A stretch of DNA of 64,000 bases from Labrys monachus. GTDB taxonomy: Bacteria > Pseudomonadota > Alphaproteobacteria > Rhizobiales > Labraceae. The position numbers and the translations under genes are program-made. Under the pieces are notes generated by a model that ran no database searches, had not been told where the DNA came from, and saw nothing but the letters and a program-made list of their open reading frames with translations. Positions 8,729 through 17,478 of this stretch are shown here, piece after piece. Location of the stretch: positions 291,501 through 355,500 of the forward strand of contig NZ_JAUSVK010000001.1 of the NCBI RefSeq assembly GCF_030814655.1. The letters run 5' to 3'. Numbering within the stretch: position 1 is the stretch's first letter; every line of letters starts with the position of its first letter.

Positions 8729-10024
8729 ATGGCGGGCGAGACTTTCGACGCGTCCCTCTGGTCGGCCCTGACGCCCCCGCTCGCCGCGGCCGCTCCGCTC
8801 GCGGGGCATGAAACGGCGGATGTCCTGGTGATCGGCGCCGGCTTTCTCGGCCTGTCGACGGCGCTGCATTTGGCCGAGGCCGGCATCGGCGTGACCGTCC
8901 TCGAAGCCGACGAGCCGGGATTCGGCGCCTCGGGGCGCAACACCGGCTTCGTGGTCCCCAGCCTGAAGCCCACGCTCGGCTCCACCGACGGCACGACCCG
9001 GCTGAGCGAGGCGGAGGCGAGGCTGACCGACCTGGTCGGGCGTTCGGGCGACATCCTCTTCGACCTGATCCGGCGCCATCGCATCGATTGCAGCGCCGAA
9101 CAGACCGGGTGGCTGCAGCCTGCCCATACCGCGGCCGCCTTCGTGGCCCTGCAGCAGCGCCGGGCCGAGTGGGAATCGCGCGGACGGGTGGTGGAGATCC
9201 TGGACGCGGCGGAGACGTCGAGGCGGACGGGCATGTCCGGCTACCACGGCGCGCTCTTCGACCCGACCGGCGGGCAGATCAATCCGCTCGCCTATGCCCG
9301 GGGCCTGGCGGCGGCCGGGCGCCGCGCCGGCGTCGTTTTCCATCACCGCTCGCGCGTGGAGAAGCTGGAACGATCGGACGGCAAGTGGATCGCCCATACG
9401 CAACGAGGACGGGTCGAGGCCGATCGCGTCGTCCTGACCACGAATGCCTTGGTCGGCCAGCTCGCGCCGGCGGTGCATGACAGCATCATCCCGGTGCGCG
9501 TGCACCAGGTCGCCACCCAGCCTCTGCCGCCCGAACTGCAACGCATCATCCTTCCGCAGCGCTCTCCGGCAGCCGATACCAGGCGCCACACCTTCGCCGT
9601 CCGCTGGTCGCCCGACGGACGTCTGATGACGGGCGGCCTCGTCCTTCCCGGACCCTCGAGCATTCGCAGGGCGGAAGCTTATTTCATCCGCCGGCTGGAG
9701 CGGTTCCTGCCGCGGGCGGTGCCCCTGCGTGCCGCCTTCGCCTGGAACGGCGTCATCGCCGCCACGCCGGATTCGCTGCCGCGCTTCTTCGCGCTGGAGC
9801 CGGGCCTCGACGCGGTCATCGGCTGCAACGGGCGGGGGATCGCCCTGACGACGGTCCTGGGCCGCGAGCTCGCCGCCCTCTATGCCGGCCAGAGGCTGCC
9901 GGGCGAGTTCGCGCTGCCCCACACGGCGCCGCGCGCGATCCCGGCGCGCCGCCTCGCAGGCTACGCCCCCGCCTTCTGGCTGCCCTGGAGCAATCTGCGC
10001 GATCGCCTGGAAAGCGGACGATAG
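8729..10024 (+). CDS. FAD-dependent oxidoreductase of the DAO family (PuuB-like)
   Basis: 431 residues. After about 28 N-terminal residues comes the FAD motif DVLVIGAGFLGLSTALHLAE, then GFGASGRNTGFVVP, typical of the gamma-glutamylputrescine oxidase / amino-acid oxidase branch. The C-terminal FAD contact is VIGCNGRGIALTTVLGRELA. Last gene of the racemase-amidohydrolase-oxidase operon. It would oxidise an amine or secondary amine produced by the ring-opening steps. The GSASGRN-like motif argues for the PuuB/OrdL group rather than classical sarcosine oxidase. Confidence 0.85.
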   Translation: MAGETFDASLWSALTPPLAAAAPLAGHETADVLVIGAGFLGLSTALHLAEAGIGVTVLEADEPGFGASGRNTGFVVPSLKPTLGSTDGTTRLSEAEARLTDLVGRSGDILFDLIRRHRIDCSAEQTGWLQPAHTAAAFVALQQRRAEWESRGRVVEILDAAETSRRTGMSGYHGALFDPTGGQINPLAYARGLAAAGRRAGVVFHHRSRVEKLERSDGKWIAHTQRGRVEADRVVLTTNALVGQLAPAVHDSIIPVRVHQVATQPLPPELQRIILPQRSPAADTRRHTFAVRWSPDGRLMTGGLVLPGPSSIRRAEAYFIRRLERFLPRAVPLRAAFAWNGVIAATPDSLPRFFALEPGLDAVIGCNGRGIALTTVLGRELAALYAGQRLPGEFALPHTAPRAIPARRLAGYAPAFWLPWSNLRDRLESGR

Positions 10025-10029
10025 CCGAT

Positions 10030-10047
10030 CCGGCCCGGATGGGCCGG
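10030..10047. terminator. Bidirectional hairpin between convergent genes
   Basis: CCGGCCC and GGGCCGG flank a GGAT loop inside the 47-nt gap between the oxidase stop (10024) and the minus-strand DapA-like gene end (10072). The stem is strong, with no T tract. Confidence 0.4.
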
Positions 10048-10071
10048 GGGGCCCGCCTGGTGCGGCCGGGT

Positions 10072-11001
10072 TCAGCCGATCTGGGCCAGCCGCCGGTCGA
10101 GGCGCGCCATCAGGCCGGTGAGCTCGGCCTGGTCGATCGCGTCCAGCCTGGGGCCGGGCGCGCGCACATGGGCCGAGGCGATCGCGCCGCGCCGCCGCAG
10201 GATCTCCTTGCGGATGGCCAGGCCGAGGCCGGGCTGGGTCTCGTGGCGGATCAGCGGCAGATGGGCGTCGAAGACATCCTCGGCCCGTTCCCGCTCCCCC
10301 GCGTCATGAAGCCGGCAGACCTCCACCAGCATTTCAGGATAGGCATAGCCGGTCATGGCGCCGTCGGCGCCGCGGGCCAGTTCCTGCGGCAGGAAGAGGC
10401 CGCCATTGCCGACGAGGATGCTGAGCCTGCGCGTGTTTTTCTGCACCTCGCCGGCCCGCAGGCGCGACAGCTTCGACAGTCCCGGCCAATCCTCGTGCTT
10501 GAGCATGACGATCTGCGGGAATCGCGCGAAGAGGAGTTCGAGCGTCGGCACCGAGAAGTTGACGCCGAGCGCCAGCGGAAAATCCTGCAGGACGACGGGC
10601 ACGTCCGCTCCCAGCGCGGTGCAGACGAGCGCGTAATAATTGATGACCTGCTCTTCCGTCTTCAGCCCCGGCGGCGGGGCGATCATGACGCCGGCGGCGC
10701 CGGCCGCCATCGCCTCCTGCGACAGGGCGACCAGGGCGGAAAGGCCGGGATTGCTCACCCCGACGACGACGGGAACCCTGCCGGCCACGCGCGCCATGAC
10801 CGTCGCGAGCACCAGGCTGCTTTCCTGCGGCGAAAGCTTGGGCGCCTCGCCCATCATGCCGAGGATGGTCAGTCCGGCCGCCCCCTGCGCGAGGTAGAAA
10901 TCGGTCAGCCTGTCGAGGCTGGCGAGATCGAGTTCGCCCGTGTCGGCGAAGGGGGTCGCGGAGATGACGAAGACCCCGCGCGCGGTGTTGTCGAGCAGCA
11001 T
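10072..11001 (-). CDS. DapA-family aldolase homologue with an atypical active site
   Basis: 309 residues with the (beta/alpha)8 pattern of dihydrodipicolinate synthase/N-acetylneuraminate lyase. The Schiff-base lysine is in place (K168, VMLKHED). Two other hallmarks are changed: the GTTGE loop reads GMMGE (about residues 48-52), and the YNxP tyrosine position reads QDFP (Q139). Classical DHDPS or NAL chemistry is therefore doubtful. GAGGG lies before ATG 11001. It is transcribed away from the ten-gene operon at 11239 and shares its promoter region, so it is probably co-regulated. It likely handles a 2-keto acid or aldol in the same pathway. Confidence 0.8.
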   Translation of the reverse strand: MLLDNTARGVFVISATPFADTGELDLASLDRLTDFYLAQGAAGLTILGMMGEAPKLSPQESSLVLATVMARVAGRVPVVVGVSNPGLSALVALSQEAMAAGAAGVMIAPPPGLKTEEQVINYYALVCTALGADVPVVLQDFPLALGVNFSVPTLELLFARFPQIVMLKHEDWPGLSKLSRLRAGEVQKNTRRLSILVGNGGLFLPQELARGADGAMTGYAYPEMLVEVCRLHDAGERERAEDVFDAHLPLIRHETQPGLGLAIRKEILRRRGAIASAHVRAPGPRLDAIDQAELTGLMARLDRRLAQIG

Positions 11002-11177
11002 TGCAAATCCCTCGAGGAGGAGCCGGGGCGGTCATGCCAGAGGCCCCAGCCGGCTGAAACAGCGGATATCGGCCCGATCCGTCGGCAGCCGCTGCATCTC
11101 CCGCCCCTCGGTCGCGAGCGGCGATGAAATCATGGGCAGCCGAAAAGATCGGCAGAATTCCGTTGTCTTAAAATTGT

Positions 11178-11193
11178 TCGTAAGATATCACAA
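11178..11193. promoter_or_regulatory. Putative GntR operator
   Basis: TCGTAAGATATCACAA matches the proposed palindrome TTGTGANATATCACAA with two mismatches. It lies in the 237-nt divergent region between the DapA-like gene (start 11001) and the TctC-like gene (start 11239), where it could control both. Confidence 0.5.
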
Positions 11194-11238
11194 GAAATAT
11201 TAAGTCGCTCTTCCGGGCCGCCAGCAGGGAAAATCGCC

Positions 11239-12132
11239 GTGTCGTCCAGCGTCGTCGATCTCGTCGTTCATGGTCCGCCCGGGAGCGCGCCGCCGGTGAT
11301 GGCCGACGCCTTCCTCGCCGGCCTCGCGGAGTGCGGCGCGGACGAGCGCTCCTTCCGGCTGGTGCCGCGGGGCGACGATCCGGGCGTCCACGCCATGGAG
11401 CTGCTGATCGAGCGGCCCGGCGACGGCGCTGTGATTTCCACCTGCACGCCGGTCTTCCTGCAGGCGCCGCTCCTGCGCGGCATGAGCCTCACGCATCGCC
11501 GGCTCACGCCCCTGGCGCGGCTGGTCACGGACCACTTCTTCCTCGTGGCCCGTGCCGATGCGCCCTGGCCGGATGCGGGGGCCTTTGTCGCCGACCTGCC
11601 GCGACGCACCACACGGACCGGCGGCTATTTCCTCGGCGGCATCAACCATCTGCTCGGCCTCGCCATCGCCGACGGCACCGGCGCGGATGTCGAGTTCGTC
11701 GTCACGGCCAGCGAGCCGGCGGTCTGGACGGCGCTCATCGAGGGACGGATCGACTGGGGCTGCGGCGTCGCCGCCGAGATCCTCCCGCATGTCGAGGCGG
11801 GCACGCTGCGCGTGATCGCCGTCCTGTCGGCCGAGCGCCAGCAACCCTTCCCCGAAATTCCGACGCTCGCCGAGGCGGGCGTGCCCGTGACTTTCCATCT
11901 GTGGCGGGGCCTGATGGGGCCTCCCGCGCTCACCGGCGCGCAGCAGGCCCACTGGCACGAGGTCGCCCGAGCGGTGACGCAGACGAAGGCCTGGAAGGGC
12001 TATCTCGACCGAAACGGACAGCGGGACGGCTTCCTGCCGGGATCGGGGTTCTCCGATTTCCTCGACTCCGAATGGGCTTGGTACCGCAGGCATCTCGGGC
12101 AGGCCGGGCTGCTTCCGACCGCGAATGGCTGA
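11239..12132 (+). CDS. TctC/Bug-family solute-binding-like protein without a signal peptide
   Basis: 297 residues with the TctC (tripartite tricarboxylate receptor) pattern: an N-terminal GPPGSAPPVMADAF segment like the family's 'G..p GG..D', TGGYFLGGINHLL in the middle, and IPTLAEAGVPVTFHLWRGLMGPPALT, a strongly conserved family stretch. Bug proteins are normally exported, but this one starts MSSSVVDLVVHG with no signal sequence. The start is GTG 11239 with CAGGGA upstream. No TctA or TctB membrane partner is present; instead an ABC importer operon follows. It may act in the cytoplasm as a ligand-binding or sensor protein, which is inference. Confidence 0.75.
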   Translation: MSSSVVDLVVHGPPGSAPPVMADAFLAGLAECGADERSFRLVPRGDDPGVHAMELLIERPGDGAVISTCTPVFLQAPLLRGMSLTHRRLTPLARLVTDHFFLVARADAPWPDAGAFVADLPRRTTRTGGYFLGGINHLLGLAIADGTGADVEFVVTASEPAVWTALIEGRIDWGCGVAAEILPHVEAGTLRVIAVLSAERQQPFPEIPTLAEAGVPVTFHLWRGLMGPPALTGAQQAHWHEVARAVTQTKAWKGYLDRNGQRDGFLPGSGFSDFLDSEWAWYRRHLGQAGLLPTANG

Positions 12133-12161
12133 AAGCCAGATAAAAGAGGGGAACCATAACA

Positions 12162-13052
12162 ATGAACATGAAGACTTTGCTCGCGGCGGCGATCGTGCTG
12201 CCGCTCGGCCTGGCACTGGCGTCGTCGCTCTCCGGTGCCGCCAAGGCGCAGGACGCCGCCTTCGGTGCCGCGCTGGGGGCGCCCAAGCCGATCGACGACT
12301 TTCCCAAGCCCTGGCCGCTGAAGAGCCTCGTCGAGGCGGGAACGCTCACCGTCGGCACCACCGGAACGTCGCCGCCGCGCACCTTCGTGGACCCGGCCTC
12401 CGGCAAGCTCACGGGCAGCTATGTCGACCTCTTCCAGCGCATCGGCGAGGATCTCGGCCTCAAGGTCAAGTTCGTGCAGATCGAATGGTCCGGCATCCTG
12501 CCCGGGCTGGCGGCCAACCGCTTCGATATCGCCTGCGACGGAGCGTCCTGGACCAAGGAACGTCTGGGCTCGACGCAATTCCTGTTGACCGCGCCGACGG
12601 CCATCAACGCCACGGTGGCCCTGACCCGCAAGGATACCGGCATCAAGACCTTTGCGGATGCGAAGGGCAAGCCGATCGGCGGCGTGCGCGGCGAGAACTA
12701 TTTCGAGGACGTGAAGAAGGCGCTGCCGGATTCGGCGGCGACCGACTTCCCGGGCATGCAGGAATCGCTGATCGCGCTCCAGAACGGGCAGGTCGACCTC
12801 GTCGCCCTCAACCTCTCCAGCGCGCTCGATGTCCTCGGCAATGCCCCGAACAAGGATGATCTCGCTTTGGTCGGGCCGGCGCTGCACATCTTCCCGCAGG
12901 GGCTGTGCGTCAACACCCGGGAGCCGGACCTCCTCGTCGCCACCAACCTGCTGCTCGGCAATTACCGGGCCGACGGCACGTTGAAGAAGCTGGTCGGCAA
13001 ATACACCGCTTCGACCGCCGACGTCGATTTCCTCAGCCGCATCGGCTATTGA
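12162..13052 (+). CDS. Amino-acid ABC transporter substrate-binding protein (family 3)
   Basis: 296 residues. Signal peptide at the N-terminus (MNMKTLLAAAIVLPLGLALA, cleavage probably after AKA near residue 29). The mature part has SBP family 3 features: LVEAGTLTVGTTG, then LTGSYVDLFQRIGEDLGLKVKFV, then NRFDIACDG. The protein is periplasmic. GAGGGG precedes the ATG. The first permease follows after 12 nt, and the two permeases and ATPase downstream complete a polar-amino-acid importer. A long proline-rich segment before the first strand (FPKPWPLKS) is unusual. Confidence 0.88.
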   Translation: MNMKTLLAAAIVLPLGLALASSLSGAAKAQDAAFGAALGAPKPIDDFPKPWPLKSLVEAGTLTVGTTGTSPPRTFVDPASGKLTGSYVDLFQRIGEDLGLKVKFVQIEWSGILPGLAANRFDIACDGASWTKERLGSTQFLLTAPTAINATVALTRKDTGIKTFADAKGKPIGGVRGENYFEDVKKALPDSAATDFPGMQESLIALQNGQVDLVALNLSSALDVLGNAPNKDDLALVGPALHIFPQGLCVNTREPDLLVATNLLLGNYRADGTLKKLVGKYTASTADVDFLSRIGY

Positions 13053-13064
13053 GCGGAGACCGGC

Positions 13065-13730
13065 GTGGCCCTGCACTTCGACATCCTGCTGACCGTCTGG
13101 CCGGCGCTCCTGCGCGGAACGCTGGTCACCGTCGAGTTGACGGTGGCGGTCCTGGTGCTCGCCACGCCGCTCGGCGTCGTCGTCGCCGAACTCAGGAACA
13201 TCCGCCAGCCCGCCATCCATGCGGCGCTGGCGGTGGTGAGCTGGATCTTCCGGGGCATCCCGCCGCTGCTGATCCTGTTCTTCGTCTTCTTCGGCCTGCC
13301 TTTCCTCGGGGTGACGCTGCAGCCCTTCCCCTCGGCGGTCATCGGCATGACCCTGTATATGGCCTTCTACTTCGCCGAGGTCTTCCGCGCCGGCTATGAA
13401 AGCGTGCCGGCCGGGCAGTGGCGCGCCGCGGAAGCCCTGGGGCTGTCGCGGGCGCGCACGATCATCCGCATCATCCTGCCGCAGACCCTGCCGGCCGTGC
13501 TGCCATCCTTCATCTCGCATTCGACCGACCTGCTGAAGGGGACGGCGCTGGCCGCCGCGGTGGCTGTGCCGGAGCTGACGAATGCCGCCAAGCAGGTCTT
13601 CGTGGTCACCTACCGGCCGTTCGAAGTGCTGCTCGCCGCCGGCGCCATCTATGCCGTTCTCGATTCCGTCCTGCTGGTTCTCCAATCCTATGGCGAGCGC
13701 TGGTCGAGACGCTATCGGGCCGCGAGGTAG
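13065..13730 (+). CDS. Amino-acid ABC transporter permease
   Basis: 221 residues, HisM family. GTG start at 13065 with GGAG 7-10 nt upstream. About five membrane spans; the EAA loop reads [19 protein letters not shown]. It is separated from the second permease by only 2 nt, so the two form the membrane heterodimer of this importer. Confidence 0.9.
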   Translation: MALHFDILLTVWPALLRGTLVTVELTVAVLVLATPLGVVVAELRNIRQPAIHAALAVVSWIFRGIPPLLILFFVFFGLPFLGVTLQPFPSAVIGMTLYMAFYFAEVFRAGYESVPAGQWRAAEALGLSRARTIIRIILPQTLPAVLPSFISHSTDLLKGTALAAAVAVPELTNAAKQVFVVTYRPFEVLLAAGAIYAVLDSVLLVLQSYGERWSRRYRAAR

Positions 13731-13732
13731 CG

Positions 13733-14437
13733 ATGGAACCGGCCCTCCTGCTCGAATACATGCCGGCCCTGCTGCGGGGCTTCCTGATCACGCTGTGGCT
13801 TTCGGCGGTGTCGATCCTCGTCTCGACCCTGTTCGGAACGGGCATCGCCCTGATGCGGCAATCGTCCAAGGGCTGGCTGGCCTGGCCGGCCGCCGTCTTC
13901 GTCAACCTGTTCCGCGTCGTGCCGGCGCTGCTGGTGCTGTTCCTGGCCTTCTACGCTTTGCCCCAATTCCACCTGAGGCTGTCGCCGATGACGGCGGCCT
14001 GCTTGGGGTTGAGCGTGGTCGCCACCGCCTATATGAGCGAGGACATCCGGGGCGGGCTCCTGGCGGTCGATCCCGGGCAGTTCCGTGCGGCCCAGGCTCT
14101 TGGCCTGTCCTCCTGGCATACGCTGCGGCGCATCATCATCCCGCAGGCGGTCCCGATCGTCATTCCCGCCTATGTCACAAGGGCGATCATCCTCATCAAG
14201 GGGACCTCGCTCGCCTCGCTCGTCGCCGTCGGGGACCTGACGGGGGAGGCGGTGCGCGCCACCTCGATCACCTATCAGCCCTTCATGTTCCTGTCGGCCG
14301 CCGCCGTGCTGTATCTGGCCATCAGCGGCGTGCTCGCCGCCTTCCAGGCCTGGGCCGAGCACCGCCTGGCGCGGCGGTTCGCGATGCCGGCCCCGCCCGG
14401 ACAGGCTTCCCCAAGACAGGCTCCGGTCGCATCATGA
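13733..14437 (+). CDS. Amino-acid ABC transporter permease, second subunit
   Basis: 234 residues from ATG 13733. EAA loop [19 protein letters not shown]; the C-terminal tail is proline-rich and extends about 20 residues beyond the last span. The frame is open further upstream only because it shadows the first permease. The stop overlaps the ATPase start by 4 nt (ATGA). Confidence 0.9.
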   Translation: MEPALLLEYMPALLRGFLITLWLSAVSILVSTLFGTGIALMRQSSKGWLAWPAAVFVNLFRVVPALLVLFLAFYALPQFHLRLSPMTAACLGLSVVATAYMSEDIRGGLLAVDPGQFRAAQALGLSSWHTLRRIIIPQAVPIVIPAYVTRAIILIKGTSLASLVAVGDLTGEAVRATSITYQPFMFLSAAAVLYLAISGVLAAFQAWAEHRLARRFAMPAPPGQASPRQAPVAS

Positions 14438-15234
14438 TCCTCCCCGCCACCAGCCTACCCGCGCGCGCGATGGTCGAAGCCGCCGGCCTTCGAAAGCAGT
14501 TCGGCGCGACCCTCGCCCTCGACGGGGTCGACCTCTCGGTGAAGACGGGGCAGGTGGTCGCCATCATCGGGGCTTCCGGGTCCGGCAAGAGCACGCTGCT
14601 GCGCTGCATCAACCACCTCGACCCGCCGGATGCCGGCAATGTCTGGGTCAACGGGCATCTGATGGGCATGGTGGAAGGCGCCAATACGGTGCGCAGGGCG
14701 ACGGACCGCGAACTGCGCCGCCACCGCGCCGATGTCGGCATGGTCTTCCAGCATTTCAATCTCTTCCCGCATTTCACCGTCCTGCAGAACATCATCGAGG
14801 CGCCGATGGCGGTGCGGGGGATCGCGAAGGCCGAGGCGGTGGCGGCGGCTCGCCAGCTGCTGGCGGCGGTCGGACTGTCGGACAAGGAGCTCAGCTATCC
14901 CGCCCATCTGTCGGGCGGCCAGCAGCAGCGCGTGGCGATCGCCCGCGCGCTGGCGATGAAGCCCCTCGTCATGCTCTTCGACGAACCGACATCGGCGCTC
15001 GATCCGGAACTGGTGGGCGAAGTGCTGCGCGTCATGCGCGATCTCGCGGAGAACGGCATGACCATGCTGGTGGTCACCCATGAGATGGCCTTCGCCGAGG
15101 ATGTGGCGGACACGCTGGTGTTCTTCGACAGGGGGAAGATCGTGGAAACGGGCAGGCCGAAGGAAATGCTGCGAAATCCGCAGCACGAGCGAACGCAGTC
15201 CTTTCTCCGGCGCCTCCTGCGGCGGGAGGGCTGA
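14434..15234 (+). CDS. Amino-acid ABC transporter ATP-binding protein (HisP/GlnQ type)
   Basis: 266 residues. Walker [11 protein letters not shown]-loop ([19 protein letters not shown]), signature LSGGQQQR, Walker [13 protein letters not shown] and switch histidine (VTHEM) are all present. An insertion after the first helix ([17 protein letters not shown]) is found in several polar-amino-acid ATPases. The start codon is fused to the preceding stop. Only 3 nt separate it from the dehydrogenase gene downstream, so uptake and catabolism are transcribed together. Confidence 0.92.
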   Translation: MILPATSLPARAMVEAAGLRKQFGATLALDGVDLSVKTGQVVAIIGASGSGKSTLLRCINHLDPPDAGNVWVNGHLMGMVEGANTVRRATDRELRRHRADVGMVFQHFNLFPHFTVLQNIIEAPMAVRGIAKAEAVAAARQLLAAVGLSDKELSYPAHLSGGQQQRVAIARALAMKPLVMLFDEPTSALDPELVGEVLRVMRDLAENGMTMLVVTHEMAFAEDVADTLVFFDRGKIVETGRPKEMLRNPQHERTQSFLRRLLRREG

Positions 15235-15237
15235 GCC

Positions 15238-17478
15238 ATGGCGGTTTCGTCGCTTTCGGCCGCCGAAAGGCGCAGCCTCGATGCCCTGTTCGACCGCCTG
15301 TTCCCGGCCGGCCCCGTTTCGCCGGGCGCGGTGGCGATCGGCGCATCGGCCTATGTGGCGGCGGCCCTGGCCGGGCCCTATGCCCACCATCTGGACGAAT
15401 ATCGCGCGGTCCTCGCGGCGCTCGATGCCGCCGCCGGCGGAAGCCTGGCCGATGCCGATGCGGACCGGCAGAAGGACATCATCGCCCGGTGGGAAGCCGG
15501 AACCCTCCCGGGCCTGCCGGCGAATGCGGACCGCAGCAGTTTCGACCTGGTGTGGCGGCATGTGCGCGAGGGACTGTTCTGCGATCCCGTGCATGGCGGC
15601 AACCGGGATTTCGCCGGCTGGGCCGCCATCGGCTTTCCCGGCGCCCAGTTCGGCTACCGGTCCGAGGAGCAGGCGCTCGGCCATCGGGTGCAGCGCCCTC
15701 CGGCGAGCCTCGCCGACCTGCCCCGCAGCGCCCGGCTGGCCGGGACGTCTTGCCTCGGCACGGGCGCGCCGCGGGAGGCCGATGTCGTGATCGTCGGCGG
15801 GGGCGCCGTGGGGTCCTTCATGGCCGAGAGCCTGGTGCGCCAGGGGCTCGAAGTGGTGATGCTGGAGGCCGGGCCGGCGCGCACCGGGCGGGAGCACGCC
15901 ATGGACGAAGTGCTGGCGACGGCCTTCCGCAATGCCGGCGGCGCGGCGAAGTTCAATGCGGAAGTGCCGACCTGGCGCCGCAACCCCGGCGAGACGGCGC
16001 GCCGGGCCGTGATGTCGCAGGGCCTCGAAACGGCGCTCGGCGGCAATTCGGTGGCCTGGGGCGCCGTCGCGATGCGCTTCTACGAGGAGGATTTCCGTCT
16101 CCGCAGCGCCACGGTGGAGCGCTATGGCGAGGATCGCATTCCCGAGGGATCGACCCTGGCGGACTGGCCCCTCGCCTATGCCGACCTCGCGCCCTTCTAT
16201 GATGAGGCGGAGAGGCTGCTGGGCGTGTCCGGCCATGCCGGAAACCGGGCGAACCCGGCGCGATCGCGCGGCAATCCCTTCGAGGCGCCACGCGCGGCGC
16301 CCTATGCCATGCCGGCCCTGCGCACCAGCGGCCTCGGCGAGCTCTTCGCCGGAGCGGCCCGCGAGGAGGGCTATCACCCGTTTCCACTGCCGGCGGCGAT
16401 CCTGACGGCGCCCTATCAGGGCCGCCACGCCTGCACCTATTGCAGCTTCTGCTCGCGCTTCGGCTGCCATGTCGATGCCAAGGCCTCCGCCCAGAACACG
16501 GTCCTGCCGGCGGCCCTCGCGACGGGGCGGCTGCATATCGTGACGGGGGCGCGGGCGATGGCGATCGTGACCGACGAGGGCGGCCGGGCCGTCGGCGTCA
16601 ACTATCGGACGCCGGCGGGCGAAGAGCTGTTCCAGGGCGCCGGCACCGTGGTGGTCGCGACCTATGCCTTCGAGAATACGCGCCTGCTGATGCTCTCGAA
16701 GACGCGCCGCCGGAACCGCGGGCTGGGCAACGAGACCGGCCAGCTGGGCCGGCACTACATGACGCGTCAGCAGCCCTCGGTCTATGCCGTGTTCGAGGGC
16801 CGCTCGCTCAACCGCTTCATCGGGCCGACGGCGCAGGCCATGGCCATCGCCGATCTTTCGGCCGACCATTTCGATCACGGCGATCTCGACTTCATCCGGG
16901 GCGGACGCATCGCCGCCTTCAACCAATATCTGCCGATCGAGGCCTCCGGCGTGCTGCCGCCGGACGTGCCGCGCTGGGGCGAGGGATGGCGAGACTTCTT
17001 CCTCACGGCCTATAACAGCACGTCGATGCTGTTCATCGACCCGGAGATCCTGCCTTACGAGGGCAATTATCTCGATCTCGACCCCGTCGTCGTCGACGAT
17101 CTCGGCCGGCCGGTCATCCGCATCACCTTCGACATCGGCGACAATGAGCGCAGGCTCATGGCCTTCCTGCAGGACCGGGCCGAACGGATCGCGCGGCGCA
17201 TGGGCGCCTCGCGCACCTGGCGGCGGCCGTTCCTGACCGGCCCGATCAGCACGCATGACGTCGGCGGCACGCGCATGGGCCACGATCCGCAGAGCTCGGT
17301 CGTCGATGCGTTCGGCCAGGTGCACGACACGCCCGGCCTCTATGTGATCGGCGGATCGAATTTCGTCTCCCTGCCGGCCGTCAATCCGGCTCTCACCATC
17401 CTGGCCATCGCCTTGCGGGCCGCCGGCCGCATCGCCGGCGCGGCGGCCCCGGCCGCGACCTGCGGGGTGCCGGCATGA
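15238..17478 (+). CDS. GMC oxidoreductase fused to a gluconate-2-dehydrogenase subunit-3-like domain
   Basis: 746 residues. Residues 1-150 resemble the small (subunit 3) partner of membrane gluconate/sorbitol dehydrogenases: ALFDRLFPAG, then Y...L..LD, then FCDPVHGGNRDFAGWAAIGFPG. From about residue 180 comes a GMC-type flavoprotein with ADVVIVGGGAVGSFMAESLV, a cysteine cluster CTYCSFCSRFGC, and the C-terminal catalytic His-Asn pair (HDVGGTRMG and PAVNPALTI). In known enzymes these are two proteins, subunit 3 carries a Tat signal, and a cytochrome c completes the complex. Here they are fused, no signal peptide is visible and no cytochrome gene is nearby, so a cytoplasmic enzyme with another electron acceptor is likely. 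Substrate unknown. Confidence 0.85.
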   Translation: MAVSSLSAAERRSLDALFDRLFPAGPVSPGAVAIGASAYVAAALAGPYAHHLDEYRAVLAALDAAAGGSLADADADRQKDIIARWEAGTLPGLPANADRSSFDLVWRHVREGLFCDPVHGGNRDFAGWAAIGFPGAQFGYRSEEQALGHRVQRPPASLADLPRSARLAGTSCLGTGAPREADVVIVGGGAVGSFMAESLVRQGLEVVMLEAGPARTGREHAMDEVLATAFRNAGGAAKFNAEVPTWRRNPGETARRAVMSQGLETALGGNSVAWGAVAMRFYEEDFRLRSATVERYGEDRIPEGSTLADWPLAYADLAPFYDEAERLLGVSGHAGNRANPARSRGNPFEAPRAAPYAMPALRTSGLGELFAGAAREEGYHPFPLPAAILTAPYQGRHACTYCSFCSRFGCHVDAKASAQNTVLPAALATGRLHIVTGARAMAIVTDEGGRAVGVNYRTPAGEELFQGAGTVVVATYAFENTRLLMLSKTRRRNRGLGNETGQLGRHYMTRQQPSVYAVFEGRSLNRFIGPTAQAMAIADLSADHFDHGDLDFIRGGRIAAFNQYLPIEASGVLPPDVPRWGEGWRDFFLTAYNSTSMLFIDPEILPYEGNYLDLDPVVVDDLGRPVIRITFDIGDNERRLMAFLQDRAERIARRMGASRTWRRPFLTGPISTHDVGGTRMGHDPQSSVVDAFGQVHDTPGLYVIGGSNFVSLPAVNPALTILAIALRAAGRIAGAAAPAATCGVPA

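Noticed and set aside
14455-17325. Very long open frame on the minus strand (about 956 codons) opposite the GMC dehydrogenase
   Set aside because: Arg/Gly/His-rich translation with no domain, opposite well-supported plus-strand genes; a shadow typical of high-GC DNA.
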